The notes beneath the pieces were generated by a model that worked only from the letters and a program-made list of their open reading frames with translations, ran no database searches and was not told where the DNA came from. From Mycobacterium sp. HUMS_12744610 (GTDB lineage: Bacteria; Actinomycetota; Actinomycetes; Mycobacteriales; Mycobacteriaceae): DNA of 64,000 nucleotides. Of this stretch, positions 1 to 21,793 are shown piece by piece (position 1 is the stretch's first letter; each line of letters begins with the position of its first letter). The stretch is taken from the NCBI RefSeq assembly GCF_041206865.1, contig NZ_JBGEDP010000001.1, positions 3,224,001-3,288,000 of the forward strand, written 5' to 3'. The translations under genes were made by a program, and so were the position numbers.

Positions 1-184
1 AGTTGCCGAATCCGTGGCAGTGCCGCACCCCCGACCACGGCCGCGCGGGCTGCGGCGCGCGGAAGCGCAGCGGCCCCAGCGGGGGGCGGGCATAGGGGAT
101 GGATCGCCAGCGGTGCACCCCGTCGCGGGTGAAACCTTCGACGGCGCCGGCGGCCGTGTGCGCGCGGACGGTGCGCTCATGCAT
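1..184 (-). CDS. lipT: Carboxylesterase type B, N-terminal fragment (LipT-like), cut by window edge
   Basis: The reverse strand from the ATG at 184 reads [18 protein letters not shown] and continues with [16 protein letters not shown] and PWSGVR. This is the standard opening of type B carboxylesterases/lipases: a G-x-V-x-G turn, then the (W/F)xxIPYAxPPxGxLRF block. The serine, acid and histidine of the active site lie outside the window. The gene is divergent from the lipoprotein gene at 273 with 88 bp between starts, the arrangement of lipT and lppI in M. tuberculosis. Family membership is clear from sequence; the name rests on synteny. No in-frame upstream start was seen, so 184 is preferred. 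Confidence 0.85.
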   Translation of the reverse strand, partial: MHERTVRAHTAAGAVEGFTRDGVHRWRSIPYARPPLGPLRFRAPQPARPWSGVRHCHGFGN

Positions 185-272
185 GTCCCGACCGTAACCG
201 ACACGACGCGCACAACGCGCGCGCAGCGCCGCATTCGGGGCTGGTTCGTGGCTCGGCGGTTAGCCTGGCCCA

Positions 273-944
273 ATGCGGATCGCCGCGCTGGTCGCGCTGA
301 CGTTGCTGGTCGCCGGATGCTCACACGGCGACCCCGGTCAGCCCCCGCCTACCGGCCAGGCGCCTGAGACCTCCCCGACGACGAGCACCACCGCCTCTGG
401 GCGGCCCGCCCCGCCGGCCGCGCACGCCGCGATCTCGGAGGTGATCGCCTGGATCGAGGCGGGTCACCCCGCCGACCCCGCCGGCTTCCACACCGTGACG
501 CGCGACGGCGTTGTAACCCCACTGGGCGGCGACGTCGCCTTCACCGCACAGGCCGGCAAAGTCGCGTGCATGACCGACGCCAAACACACCGGGCCCGCGC
601 CCGTTTGCCTGGTCGAGTTGACGAATCCCCCGCCCGCGCCAGCGACCGCCTACGGCGAATGGAAAGGCGGGTGGGTCTTCTTCGACGGGACGAACCTGCA
701 GGTGGGCGCGGCCCGCGGCGACCCCGGTCCCTTCGTCGACGGTGACGGGCCCGTGCTGGCCGACGGTGATTCGCTGTCTTTCGGCGACTACCGCTGCCGG
801 GCCGACCGGTCCGGCCTGTTCTGCGTGAACTACGCCCACCGCTCGGCGGTGCGGTTCGGCACGGCCGGCATCGAGCCGTTCGGCTGCCTGCAGCCCGTGC
901 CGCCGCCCGACGGCGTCGGCCTGGCGTTCGCCTGCCCGCCATGA
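273..944 (+). CDS. lppI: Lipoprotein LppI
   Basis: A 223-residue protein with a clear lipoprotein signal: MRIAAL, a hydrophobic stretch, and lipobox LVAGC with Cys16 as the predicted acylated residue. A Pro/Ser/Thr-rich spacer (about residues 20-50) is followed by a folded domain with several cysteines (for example CMTDA, CLVEL, YRCRA, FCVNY and the C-terminal FACPP) that could form disulfides outside the membrane. It should be diacylated or triacylated and anchored on the outer face of the plasma membrane; molecular function is unknown. It is divergent from lipT, as in M. tuberculosis, where lppI is followed by Rv2047c. Here about 4.7 kb of extra genes intervene before the Rv2047c-like gene. 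The name is from synteny plus similar opening and length. Confidence 0.85.
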   Translation: MRIAALVALTLLVAGCSHGDPGQPPPTGQAPETSPTTSTTASGRPAPPAAHAAISEVIAWIEAGHPADPAGFHTVTRDGVVTPLGGDVAFTAQAGKVACMTDAKHTGPAPVCLVELTNPPPAPATAYGEWKGGWVFFDGTNLQVGAARGDPGPFVDGDGPVLADGDSLSFGDYRCRADRSGLFCVNYAHRSAVRFGTAGIEPFGCLQPVPPPDGVGLAFACPP

Positions 945-1022
945 TGGGCGAACACGTCGAGAATCGGTCGTGACCTTGGCCTCTGTCCGGCGGCGCCGGC
1001 CCGCCGCGGCCGAATCGCGGGT

Positions 1023-1944
1023 TCGGCCGCCGAAGCCGAGCGCGACCTGACGCTGCTGGGGCTGCTCGCGCTGGAAGACCCGCCGCGCCAGGCGCTGCCG
1101 CGCCGCGGCCACGTGGTTGCCATGACCGGCGTCGGGGTCAACGACGCGCCGGCCCTGCGCGAAGCGGCAATCGGGGTGGCCATGGGCCGGTCGGGCACCG
1201 ACGTGGCCCGCGAAGCCGCCGACCTGGTGCGGCTCGACGACAACATCAGCACCATCGTCGCCGCCGTCGAACAGGGCCGGGCCACGTTCGCCAACCTGCG
1301 CCGCTTCCTCACCTATCACCTCGACAACGTGGCCGAGCTCGCCCCGTTCGTGGTCTGGGCGCTCAGCGCCGGGACGTTCCCCCTCTCGATCGGGGTGCTG
1401 CAGGTGTTGGCGCTCGACATCGGCACCGACGTCCTGACCGCCCTGGCCCTGGGGGCGGAGTCGGCCGCCGCGCACGTGCTCGAACGGCCCCGGCGCACGG
1501 ACACCTGCTGGATCGGCGACTGTTCGCGCGCGTTCGGGGTGCTGGGCCCGGCCGAGGCCGCCGTAAAGCGCGGCGCCTTCCTGGCCGCGTTCCTCGCCCT
1601 CGGCTGGCGGCCGGGTGCGCCCTTCCCGCACGGTCCGGCGCTTCTCGCAGCCTCTGGGGCCGCGTTCACCGCCGTGGTGTTCGGGCAGGTGGCCAACGCC
1701 TTCGCCTGCCGCAGCACGACGCGCCCCGCCTGGACCGTGGCGCGGCGGACCACCCGCCTGCTGCTGGTCGCCGTCGGCGCCGAACTCGCCATGCTGGCGG
1801 CCTTTTTGTATCTGCCACCTGCTCGGCCAAACCGGCCCGACGTGGGCCGGCTGGCTGACCGCCCTGCTCGCCGTGCCCGCCGCCGACACGATCCACAAGC
1901 GGCTCCGCGGACGTGGCGCGGTGACAGCACGCGTCACCAGCTGA
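1023..1944 (+). pseudogene. Remnant of a P-type cation-transporting ATPase
   Basis: One frame reads AERDLTLLGLLALEDPPR and jumps within about ten residues to HVVAMTGVGVNDAPALREA, then continues through the last membrane segments to about 1820. In an intact P-type ATPase a long stretch of the P domain lies between those two motifs, so there is an internal deletion. The hinge motif TGDGVNDAP has become TGVGVNDAP, losing a conserved aspartate. Near 1820 the reading frame shifts: the natural C-terminus (LLGQTGPTWAGW to RGAVTARVTS) is in the next frame and stops at 1944. No start codon, phosphorylation motif (DKTGT) or N-terminal domains are present. The end overlaps the P450 stop by 11 bp. It is a decayed P2-like ion pump; the substrate cannot be assigned. 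Confidence 0.85.
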
Positions 1945-3151
1945 CCGGAAGCTCCTTCATGCCGTAGATGTCGGCCTCTTTGAAGCTCAGCTCCTCCGGC
2001 GGTACGGCCAGTTTCAGCCCGGGCAGCCGCCGCGCCAGCGTGGCGAACGCGACCTGCATCTCGACCCGCGCGAGGTTCTGGCCGATGCACTGGTGCGTAC
2101 CGTAGCCGAAACCCAAGTGCCCCCGGTTATTCCGGCCAGGATCGAAGGTCTCCGGGTGGTCGGTGAACTCGGGATCCCAGTTGCCCGCGGGCAGGTTCAT
2201 GACGAGGAAGTCCCCGGCACGAACCACTTGGCCGCCGAGGGTCAGGTTCTCGGTCGCCACGCGATCGACCTGGCTGTGCACGATGCTGAGGTAGCGCATC
2301 AGTTCCTCGACGACGTTCGCTGCCGCCGACGAGTCACCGGTCTCGCCGAGCCGGCGGAACACGTCGGGATTGTCCAGCAGCGCAACGGTTCCCAGCGAGA
2401 TCATGTTCGCGCTGGTCTCGTGGCCGGCCAGCATCATCACCACACCGGTCATGGCCGCGGTCTCGCGGGTGAGCTGGCCGGTCATGACGTACCCGGTGAC
2501 CAGGCGGCTGATCAAGTCGTCACCGGGGTCGTGGACCCGGCGCTCCACCAGCTCGTGGATGTAGACGTACATGGCCCCGAACGACTCGGCCCGCTGCTCG
2601 TCGGTTGCGCTCGTCTGCAGCCCCACCGTCGAGTGGTGCTGGAACAGCCCCAGGTCCTCAGCTGGCACACCCAGCAGCATCGCGATGACCAGCGAGGGCA
2701 CCGGCAGCGCGAAGTCACGCACCAGGTCCGCGGGCGGCCCGCCGGCGATCATCCTGTCGAGGTGCTGGTCGACCAGATCCTGGATCTGCGGGCGCATGGC
2801 CTCGCAGCGCCGGAAGGTGAAATCGCGAGTCATCATGCGCCGCAACCGATGATGCTCGGGATCGTCGACCCGCGCGAACATCACCGGGATGGTGCTGTCA
2901 GGTCCCGCCGGCTTCAGGGCGGCCGGGATGGTGTCGGCGGACAAGCGCGGATCCAGCAGCGCCGCCCTGATGTCGCGGTAGCGACTCACCGCCCACGCCG
3001 GCCGCCCGTGATACATGACCCGCCGCAGCCCCGGCTCGTCGCGCCAGTCCACGAACTCGGCCGGGGCGGCAAGGGGACAGTGTTCGGCGCGCGGGAGGGG
3101 GATGGCCGGCAAGTCGGTTCCGGGGCAGAAGTCCGAAGTCGTTGTCATCAC
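1934..3151 (-). CDS. Cytochrome P450 (CYP105-like class I)
   Basis: A 405-residue bacterial P450. The I-helix oxygen-activation motif is AGHETS with Thr246; the K-helix ExxR is in EELMRYL; the heme loop is FGYGTHQCIGQNLARVE with axial Cys355. Length and the HQCIGQNLAR heme segment resemble CYP105-type soluble bacterial monooxygenases, which take electrons from a ferredoxin and reductase. Neither partner gene is adjacent. The start is GTG at 3151 or ATG at 3148, preceded by GGGAAAG. It is divergent from a TetR regulator 91 bp away, with related inverted repeats near both starts, so control by that repressor is likely. Substrate unknown; the adjacent FAAL and mycoketide synthase make a lipid or polyketide substrate conceivable but unproven. 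Confidence 0.9.
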   Translation of the reverse strand: MMTTTSDFCPGTDLPAIPLPRAEHCPLAAPAEFVDWRDEPGLRRVMYHGRPAWAVSRYRDIRAALLDPRLSADTIPAALKPAGPDSTIPVMFARVDDPEHHRLRRMMTRDFTFRRCEAMRPQIQDLVDQHLDRMIAGGPPADLVRDFALPVPSLVIAMLLGVPAEDLGLFQHHSTVGLQTSATDEQRAESFGAMYVYIHELVERRVHDPGDDLISRLVTGYVMTGQLTRETAAMTGVVMMLAGHETSANMISLGTVALLDNPDVFRRLGETGDSSAAANVVEELMRYLSIVHSQVDRVATENLTLGGQVVRAGDFLVMNLPAGNWDPEFTDHPETFDPGRNNRGHLGFGYGTHQCIGQNLARVEMQVAFATLARRLPGLKLAVPPEELSFKEADIYGMKELPVSW

Positions 3152-3165
3152 CGGGCTTTCCCATT

Positions 3166-3176
3166 AAGTGTCAGAT
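3166..3176. promoter_or_regulatory. Candidate TetR operator, P450 side
   Basis: AAGTGTCAGAT, 15 bp upstream of the P450 GTG. It matches 9 of 11 positions of the perfect palindrome at 3221-3231 and shares its TGTCAG core, so the two look like a pair of operator sites for one regulator. Binding is inferred. Confidence 0.4.
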
Positions 3177-3220
3177 GGCTGCCAATTCGATCGAGCGTAG
3201 AACCCGGCCAACCGACCGTC

Positions 3221-3231
3221 AACTGTCAGTT
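3221..3231. promoter_or_regulatory. Candidate TetR operator, regulator side
   Basis: AACTGTCAGTT is a perfect 11-bp palindrome (AACTG-T-CAGTT) lying 12-22 bp before the TetR ATG, between two divergent starts. This is the usual place for an autorepressing TetR-family operator that also covers the divergent gene. Confidence 0.5.
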
Positions 3232-3242
3232 ACCCTGAGACG

Positions 3243-3872
3243 ATGACGGCGGTTGAAGATCGGCCGCTCCGGTCCGACGCGGCGCGCAACGTTGCGCGCA
3301 TTCTGCGCAGCGCACGCGCGGTGTACAGCGAGTTGGGCCCTGACACTCCCCTCGAGACCGTCGCCCGCCGCGCGGGCGTGGGGGAACGGACCCTCTACCG
3401 GAGGTTCCCGACCAAAGCCGCCCTGGTCCGCGCCGCCCTGGATCAGGGCATCGCCGAGGACCTCACGCCGGTGATCGAGGAGGCCCGCCGAGCCGACGAC
3501 CCACTACAAGGCCTCGCCCAGCTGATCGAGGCGGCGATCTCCCTCGGCGCGCGCGAACACAACCTCCTGACCGCCGCACACCGGACCGGATCGCTGACCC
3601 CCGACATCTCGGTCGCGCTCAACGACGCCCTCAACGACCTTGTCCGCCGGGGCCAGCGGTGCGGCCGTGTTCGCGACGATCTGGTGGCCGACGATCTGCC
3701 CCGGCTGGTCGCGATGCTCTACAGCGTGCTGTCGACGATGGATTCCGCCGGCGGTGGCTGGCGCCGCTACGTCGCCCTCGTCCTCGACGCGCTATCCCTC
3801 GACGAGCGCCGGCCGCTCCCCCCGGCGCCCGCTTTCCGTTATGCGTCCGGGCCGAACAGCTGGCCGCTCTAG
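3243..3872 (+). CDS. TetR-family transcriptional regulator
   Basis: A 209-residue protein with an N-terminal TetR helix-turn-helix (about residues 15-62): [14 protein letters not shown], then [19 protein letters not shown] with the typical (L/I)YRxFPxKxxL ending. The C-terminal part is a helical ligand-binding and dimer domain of the usual length. It is transcribed away from the P450, with a perfect palindrome just before its start and a related site before the P450, so it probably represses both until a ligand binds. Its stop codon and the FAAL stop on the other strand share the four bases CTAG at 3869-3872, so the two genes converge with no spacer. Ligand unknown. Confidence 0.9.
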   Translation: MTAVEDRPLRSDAARNVARILRSARAVYSELGPDTPLETVARRAGVGERTLYRRFPTKAALVRAALDQGIAEDLTPVIEEARRADDPLQGLAQLIEAAISLGAREHNLLTAAHRTGSLTPDISVALNDALNDLVRRGQRCGRVRDDLVADDLPRLVAMLYSVLSTMDSAGGGWRRYVALVLDALSLDERRPLPPAPAFRYASGPNSWPL

Positions 3873-5617
3873 TCCGAGTTCACGCGGACGAACTCGTTCC
3901 GCCGGTATAGCTCCACGCACGCCGACCGTCTGATCTTGCCGCTGGTGGTGATCGGAATCGAACCGGGTGCCACCATGACCAGATCCACGACCCGCAGGTT
4001 GTGTGAGGTCGAGACCGCCGCGACGACCTCGCGCTTGACGCGGGCGAACTCGTGCGTCGCATCCTCGTCGGAATCGCTGCGCTTCTTGACCTCCGCGACG
4101 ACGACGAGCTGCTCCATGCCGTCATCCGGAACGGCGATCGCCGCCACCCGGCCCCGGGTGATCTCCTGGATCGTCGCCTCGATGTCGTCGGGAGCGTGGT
4201 TACGCCCGTAGATGATCAGCAGGTCCTTGATGCGCCCGACGATGAACAGCGCTCCATCGCAGACGAAGCCCAGGTCCCCGGTCCTCAGCCAAGGCCCCTC
4301 GGGTGTGCCGGCCGACGGCTCGACCAGCACGGCGCCGAAGGTGCGCACAGTTTCGTCGGGCTTGTTCCAGTAGCCCGCGCTGACGTTGCCCCCGTGCACC
4401 CAGATCTCGCCGGTCGTGCCGTCCGGACACTCGGTGTGGGTCTCGGGATCGACGATCCGCACGGTGGGCCCTTGCAGCGCGGGGTAACCGACCAGCGCCG
4501 TCCCGGTCCCGCTCGCGCACCGTTGCGCCTGGCCGGCGGCAAGCTTCTCGGGCTCGAAGTCGACGATCTTCGGGGGTTCACCCTCCGTGCTGGTCGCCAC
4601 GTACAACGTCGCTTCGGCGAGCCCGTAGGTGGGCCGCAACACGGTGTCGCGCAGGTTGAAGCGGGCAAACCGCTGCGTGAAGCGCTGGAGCGTTTCGGGG
4701 CGTACCCGTTCGGCGCCACTGATGATGACCGCCACGTTGCCCAGGTCACGCCCGGCCATGTCGTCGTCCGTCGTCTTACGGGTCGCCAGGTCGAAAGCGA
4801 AGTTGGGCGCCCCCGTCGATGCGCTGGGATAGGACGACAGCAGCTGCATCCACCGGGCCGGGCGTTCCAGAAAAGCCGCGGGGCTGGTGAGCACCGCACG
4901 GCACCCCGCGAGCACCGGTGTGCAAACACCCATGATCAAACCCAGGTCGTGATAGAAGGGCGTCCACGACACAATCGTGTGGTCGGGCGGTTCGATGCCT
5001 CCGTTTTGCGAAAAAAAGCCGGCCATCGTCAGCTTGTAATTGACCTGAAGGTTCGCATAGGAAACCATTACGCCCGCCGGCCGGCGGGTCGACCCGGACG
5101 TGTATTGCAAATACGCCATGCTTTGGTAGCTGCTTTCCCCGGTATCGAATCGGGCCGGTGCGTCCAGGTCGAGCAAATCGACCTCGATGAGCGAGGGCGC
5201 CTTTTCCCCGGGCCGGTTTGTGACATGCCGGGCGACGTCGCCGACGACGGCGGATGTGGTGAGCACGGCGATCGCCGACGCATCGCGCAGCACCGAATCC
5301 ACCCGCTCATCGGCGACCCCGCCCAGCGGCACCGAAAGCGGAACCGCGATGACCCCGGCCTCCAAAGCACCCAGGAAGGCCACGATGTAGTCGAGCCCCT
5401 GGGGCGCCGATATCACGGCACGGTCCCCGGGTGAGGCACAAAGCCTGAGTTCGCGCGCGACGTTTCGCACCCGCCGATACAGCTGCGGCCAGGTCACACT
5501 TTCGGCGACGCCGGCCCAGTCCCGCTCGTAGTCGACAAACGTATATGCCACGTCGTCGGGCTGCAGAGCGGCACGTTTACGTAGCAAAACCGGAAAAGGG
5601 GTCCCAAGCACGGGCAT
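3869..5617 (-). CDS. Fatty acyl-AMP ligase (FadD26/28-like FAAL)
   Basis: A 582-residue adenylate-forming enzyme. Visible motifs are YTSGST (172-177, phosphate-binding loop), [37 protein letters not shown] (ribose-binding Asp), [14 protein letters not shown] (hinge) and TTSGKIRR near the end with the catalytic Lys. The wording throughout resembles mycobacterial FadD26/FadD28 FAALs, which make acyl-AMP and hand the acyl group to a polyketide synthase rather than to CoA. It is the last gene of a minus-strand run: pks12, 12 bp, Rv2047c-like gene, 57 bp, this gene. As I recall, M. tuberculosis has no FAAL next to pks12. A role in loading a starter acid onto the adjacent synthase is inferred from position only. 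Confidence 0.9.
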   Translation of the reverse strand: MPVLGTPFPVLLRKRAALQPDDVAYTFVDYERDWAGVAESVTWPQLYRRVRNVARELRLCASPGDRAVISAPQGLDYIVAFLGALEAGVIAVPLSVPLGGVADERVDSVLRDASAIAVLTTSAVVGDVARHVTNRPGEKAPSLIEVDLLDLDAPARFDTGESSYQSMAYLQYTSGSTRRPAGVMVSYANLQVNYKLTMAGFFSQNGGIEPPDHTIVSWTPFYHDLGLIMGVCTPVLAGCRAVLTSPAAFLERPARWMQLLSSYPSASTGAPNFAFDLATRKTTDDDMAGRDLGNVAVIISGAERVRPETLQRFTQRFARFNLRDTVLRPTYGLAEATLYVATSTEGEPPKIVDFEPEKLAAGQAQRCASGTGTALVGYPALQGPTVRIVDPETHTECPDGTTGEIWVHGGNVSAGYWNKPDETVRTFGAVLVEPSAGTPEGPWLRTGDLGFVCDGALFIVGRIKDLLIIYGRNHAPDDIEATIQEITRGRVAAIAVPDDGMEQLVVVAEVKKRSDSDEDATHEFARVKREVVAAVSTSHNLRVVDLVMVAPGSIPITTSGKIRRSACVELYRRNEFVRVNSD

Positions 5618-5674
5618 GAGAGTACCGTGGCCGTCCGCGCTGCACCGGCGGAGCGGTTAAGTCCTTTTCTGTCG

Positions 5675-8335
5675 CTAAGAGTTGTTCTCCCGAACCGGCG
5701 GATCGCCGTCGGGACCCGGTTCGAGCACCTGAATTTCGCCCGTGGCGCCGTCGACCTCGACGAGGGCGCCGGACGGCAACAACCGGGTGGCGCCCTGGAC
5801 GTCGACCACACACGGGAAGCCGAACTCGCGGGCCACCACCGCCGCGTGCGACATCGGGCCGCCCAACTCGGTGACCACCGCCGCGGCGTAACAGAAGGCC
5901 GCCGTGTAACCGACGTCGGTGACCTCGGCGACGAGGATCTCGCCGGGTTGCAGGTCGTCGATCGTCTCGGGTCGCACGACGCGCACGCGGCCGCGTACCC
6001 GTCCTCCGCACACGCCGACGCCGCGCAGGGTTCCCCCGCTGCCCAACGCCACCCTCGAGTCGATCGCGGGTTGCCAGCTTCCGCTGAAGACTGCCGGCGG
6101 GACGACACCGGCCAGCCTGAGCCGTTCGGCCCGGCGGCGCGCCACCAGCCCCGCCACGTCCGCCGGAAGCGCGTCGAGTTCGTCGACCAACAGGTAGAAC
6201 ACGTCATCGCAGGCTCCGAAAACGCCGGTATCGGTCAGCCGGCGCCCGTATTCCCGCAACAATCCGCGCAGCACCCAGTTGGCGCGCACCATCTTGTCCC
6301 GGCGCACCTCACGATCGCGCAGCTGCCGCACAAAAAGCGACGCCACGGGTTTGGCTTGCAACGGGATTCGCGGATGCTGCGGAACCGGCGCCGGCGGCGC
6401 ACCGATCGCCCGGGTCACCATCCGCACCAGCAATTCCGGATCGTCGGCGTAGCTGGTCGAGAGCATCTCGAGTTCGGCGGGGCCGCGGTGCCCGATCAGA
6501 TCCAGCTCGGCCAGCACCGCGGCGTGGAATTCCGGAACCTCCACGGCCAGCTTGCCGAGGCGTTCCCCCGGTTCGGCCAGTAGGCGTACCACATCCGGGT
6601 TGTGTTGTGCCGCAACCACAAGCCGCTGCACCGCCTCCACCGACCGCGCGCTGACCAACTCCGGACCGGCCGGCGGGGCGGTGTCTCGCCCGCACAGGCC
6701 GCGCAACAGCACGTTGTAGGCGGCACACAACATGAACGACCCCGAGGCCAGCACCCAGCTGTGCACGACGTGATCGCGCGCCAACGCGATCAGGCTGAGG
6801 AGCCGGGCGTCGTCGAGACGGGTGAGGTCACCGCCCGCGAGACGTTCCAATCGGTCGACGTCCGCGACGAAGGCCCGGGTGTCCAGCGTCGAGCCGGCGC
6901 TCAGGCCGACTTGGTTGACGGCGAATACCCCAATATTGCGGACGGTGCGCAGTTGTTTGCGTCCCCAACGCGTTTCCGGCGAGGGGCGCTCCGCACCGAA
7001 GATCGGCAGGGACGCCATGCTGGGGCCGAAGAACCCGCTCTTGCTGACCACCGTCGCGGGCTTGACGAACGGCACCGTCTCCGCCATGAAATGCGCCGTT
7101 GTGATCGCCCCGTAGAGGCGGTGGGCGAACACCGCGACCATGCGCATCGCGATTTCGCGCTGAACGATCCCCCCTGGCCGCAGCCGCTCGGCGACCCCGA
7201 CGCCGGCGGTGCGCAGACCGCGAACGGTGACCGACGCCGATGACGGCGAAAACGGCCCGGGCAGCGCCTCGGACAGGTTCGTGGCCAGGAAGGTCGGGAA
7301 ACGAGGGTCGATCAAGGTGTCGAACTCGCCGTTGAGCCCGTCCGGGCCGGCCGGTACGGGCACCACCCCGTCGTCGGCGGGCACGTCGGCGGCGGGCGGG
7401 TCGTCGATGGTGGCCAGCCGCCACGGCAGCGAGACCACCCGCCGGCCCACCGTCAAACGGCCGCGCAGTCCCATCGCGAGATCCTCGACGCATTCGTCGG
7501 CGTTCCATGCCGGTTCGAATCCCCACTCCTCGCGCAGCCGCGAGGTGTCCATCAGCGCGGCGCGTTGCAGCATTTCCAGCTCGCACAGCGAGGTCAGCCG
7601 CCGCCGCAGCGGCGCCACGAGCGGACCGCCCAGCGGGACTATCGGCCGGCCGGCCGCGGCGGCGAGCTGCCGAAACGTCGGGACGCCCGGCGCGGCGAGA
7701 TTGACCGGGCCGCCGGTGATCCCGGTGTCCAGCAGGGCGCGGGTCAAGACCCGCAGCGCGTCGTCGAGATGGACAACCTGTACCGGCGCATCGGCGGAGC
7801 TCTCGGGCAGCAGCGGTAGCGAGAACAGCCGGCGCACCCAGTTGTCGACGCCGCGACCGACGACGAGCGCGCAACGGATCGTGACGGATTCGACGTCGGA
7901 GGCCGCCAGCATCTCCTCGACCCAGGCTTGCTGCACGCCGCCGGGGAGGGCCGGCGCCGTCGTGTCGCGCTCTGTGTGCGCGGCTCCGCCCATCCCGTAG
8001 ACGTGCGCCGACGACGGAAAAACGATGCGCCGAGCACCGGTGTGCGCCATCGCTTCGAGGACGTTGACCGCGCCGCCGAGGTTCACCTGGTCGCTGATGC
8101 GCTGCTCGGGTCCGGGGGTTTTCGCCCACGCGCAATGCGCGACGACGTCGGCCCCGTCGACGCACAGTTTGACCGCGACCGCGTCCCGGATGTCGCCCAC
8201 GATGAACTCGGCGGTGCTGGGCCAGCTTTCGGGCCGATGCCGCGCCAGCCCGACGACGTCGTGCCCCTGGCTGAGCAACCGGGCGGCCAGCCCACGTCCC
8301 AGGACCCCGCTCGCCCCCGTGATCGAGACTCTCAC
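5675..8335 (-). CDS. Rv2047c-like: NAD-dependent epimerase/dehydratase fused to PEP-utilizer mobile domain
   Basis: An 886-residue two-part protein. Residues 1-300 form an extended SDR fold: GASGVLGRGLA (GxxGxxG cofactor loop), GDIRDA, and a YGMGG segment where the active-site Tyr would lie. The C-terminal 80 residues are a phosphohistidine swivelling domain as in PEP synthase and pyruvate phosphate dikinase (EILVAEVTDVGY, then GGPMSHAAVVAREFG with candidate phospho-His830). No ATP-grasp domain is evident, so the transfer chemistry is unclear; the middle is helical and unassigned. The start is GTG 8335. It lies 12 bp after pks12 on the same strand, an order kept in M. tuberculosis, so a joint role in mycoketide-phospholipid metabolism is likely but unproven. 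Confidence 0.85.
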   Translation of the reverse strand: MRVSITGASGVLGRGLAARLLSQGHDVVGLARHRPESWPSTAEFIVGDIRDAVAVKLCVDGADVVAHCAWAKTPGPEQRISDQVNLGGAVNVLEAMAHTGARRIVFPSSAHVYGMGGAAHTERDTTAPALPGGVQQAWVEEMLAASDVESVTIRCALVVGRGVDNWVRRLFSLPLLPESSADAPVQVVHLDDALRVLTRALLDTGITGGPVNLAAPGVPTFRQLAAAAGRPIVPLGGPLVAPLRRRLTSLCELEMLQRAALMDTSRLREEWGFEPAWNADECVEDLAMGLRGRLTVGRRVVSLPWRLATIDDPPAADVPADDGVVPVPAGPDGLNGEFDTLIDPRFPTFLATNLSEALPGPFSPSSASVTVRGLRTAGVGVAERLRPGGIVQREIAMRMVAVFAHRLYGAITTAHFMAETVPFVKPATVVSKSGFFGPSMASLPIFGAERPSPETRWGRKQLRTVRNIGVFAVNQVGLSAGSTLDTRAFVADVDRLERLAGGDLTRLDDARLLSLIALARDHVVHSWVLASGSFMLCAAYNVLLRGLCGRDTAPPAGPELVSARSVEAVQRLVVAAQHNPDVVRLLAEPGERLGKLAVEVPEFHAAVLAELDLIGHRGPAELEMLSTSYADDPELLVRMVTRAIGAPPAPVPQHPRIPLQAKPVASLFVRQLRDREVRRDKMVRANWVLRGLLREYGRRLTDTGVFGACDDVFYLLVDELDALPADVAGLVARRRAERLRLAGVVPPAVFSGSWQPAIDSRVALGSGGTLRGVGVCGGRVRGRVRVVRPETIDDLQPGEILVAEVTDVGYTAAFCYAAAVVTELGGPMSHAAVVAREFGFPCVVDVQGATRLLPSGALVEVDGATGEIQVLEPGPDGDPPVRENNS

Positions 8336-8347
8336 CGACTGCCCCGG

Positions 8348-20857
<12,510 letters not shown>

Positions 20858-21251
20858 TATCCCTCGCCCTAACCCTCGCCTATTGGTGGCTGTGGCCCGC
20901 CGGATGCGGCTGTCGCCAACTCACGGGAGCTGCCGTACGACGCGATGTCATGGTCTTTGCGACCAACGTCGTGCTGCTCTCCGACCCAAGTCCGCTGGTG
21001 AGTATGGCCAACTCCGGCAGGATTTCAAAACGTCCGATACTCCCGGCTTCTCGAGGAGGACCGGCATCGACATGTGGAAGGCAGCCGAGTGCATGCGATG
21101 GCGCGCGCCGGCCTGCCCGGTGACTGATTCGTCCCGCTGACCCCCGGAAACGAGGACATATTCGGCGCGGCGTCCATGGCGCGACTGTACCCGGCCGGCG
21201 GCCGAAGGCGGTTACGCGGGCAATCGGGTGCCCGGGCGACAAAGGACACGG
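20858..21251. other. Intergenic region upstream of pks12
   Basis: About 390 bp between the pks12 start and the Rv2049c-like remnant. The short open frames here lack mycobacterial codon pattern and recognisable motifs, so I see no gene. It should hold the pks12 promoter on the minus strand; I could not pick a convincing -10/-35 pair. Confidence 0.5.
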
Positions 21252-21600
21252 TCAGGCCCCCACCCGGCGCCAGCCGTCGGCGGCCCGGGCGGCCGCGATC
21301 AGCGTGTCGCACAGCTCGCGAAGTTCCACCGCCCCGGCACCCTCGTCGAGCGCGGTGACGACGTCCTCGGCCGCACAACGCACCTGATAGACCCGGTCAG
21401 CGAGGTCCGCCGCGTCGTCGGCCGACAGGACCACGGCGTCCTCGGGCACGGCGCCGCCCCCGGCACGGCTCAGCGACGCCCGCTGCTCGTAGCCGCTGCC
21501 GACAGGACTGCCGGCAATACTGGCGACGGCGGCCCATCCCGGCGTCGGCGACGTTCCGGCCGCACCAGCGGCACGGTTGGGGTCGGTCGCGGCGCGTCAC
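21252..21600 (-). pseudogene. Rv2049c-like small Cys-rich protein, frameshifted
   Basis: From ATG 21600 the frame reads MTRRDRPQPCRWCGRNV and QYCRQSCRQR, a short cysteine motif (CxxC then CxxxC, possibly metal-binding) common in small actinobacterial proteins. Just after SCRQR, near 21485, the expected continuation YEQRASLSRAGGGAVPEDAV lies in another frame, which then runs cleanly to a stop at 21252 (ADDAADLADRVYQ to DGWRRVGA). Restoring the frame takes two added bases or one removed. The downstream part still looks coding, so this is a recent mutation or a sequencing error. It sits where M. tuberculosis has Rv2049c, between pks12 and rbpA, divergent from rbpA. Function unknown. Confidence 0.7.
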
Positions 21601-21682
21601 GCCTGCGACTTTAGCCCGCTCAACGCTTGTCGAGCCGCTATGCGGGTATCATGAGTGGCTGCGTCGCGCGCATTCCGCGCCG

Positions 21683-21704
21683 GGCCCGGGGAACTACCCG
21701 GGCC
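21683..21704 (+). promoter_or_regulatory. GC-rich hairpin in the rbpA leader
   Basis: GGCCCGGG, loop GAACTA, CCCGGGCC: a perfect 8-bp stem about 90 bp before the rbpA ATG. A TATCAT at 21646-21651 just upstream could be a -10 element, which would place the hairpin in the 5' leader. No T-run follows, so it is not a classical terminator. Role unknown. Confidence 0.4.
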
Positions 21705-21793
21705 GTCGCCACGTTTGCCATGCGAAGAGACGTCCGAAAAGAACTGCCACCACAGAGCCCACGAGAGCTCAGAGGTCCAAAGGAGTAGCACCT

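Noticed and set aside
14..367. Open frame of 117 residues on the plus strand at the window start
   Set aside because: Its first half is antisense to the lipT N-terminus and its second half overlaps the lppI signal sequence; no motif, composition of a shadow frame.
20880..21242. 120-residue open frame upstream of pks12
   Set aside because: No recognisable motif, low-confidence composition, and it occupies the expected pks12 promoter; not supported as a gene.
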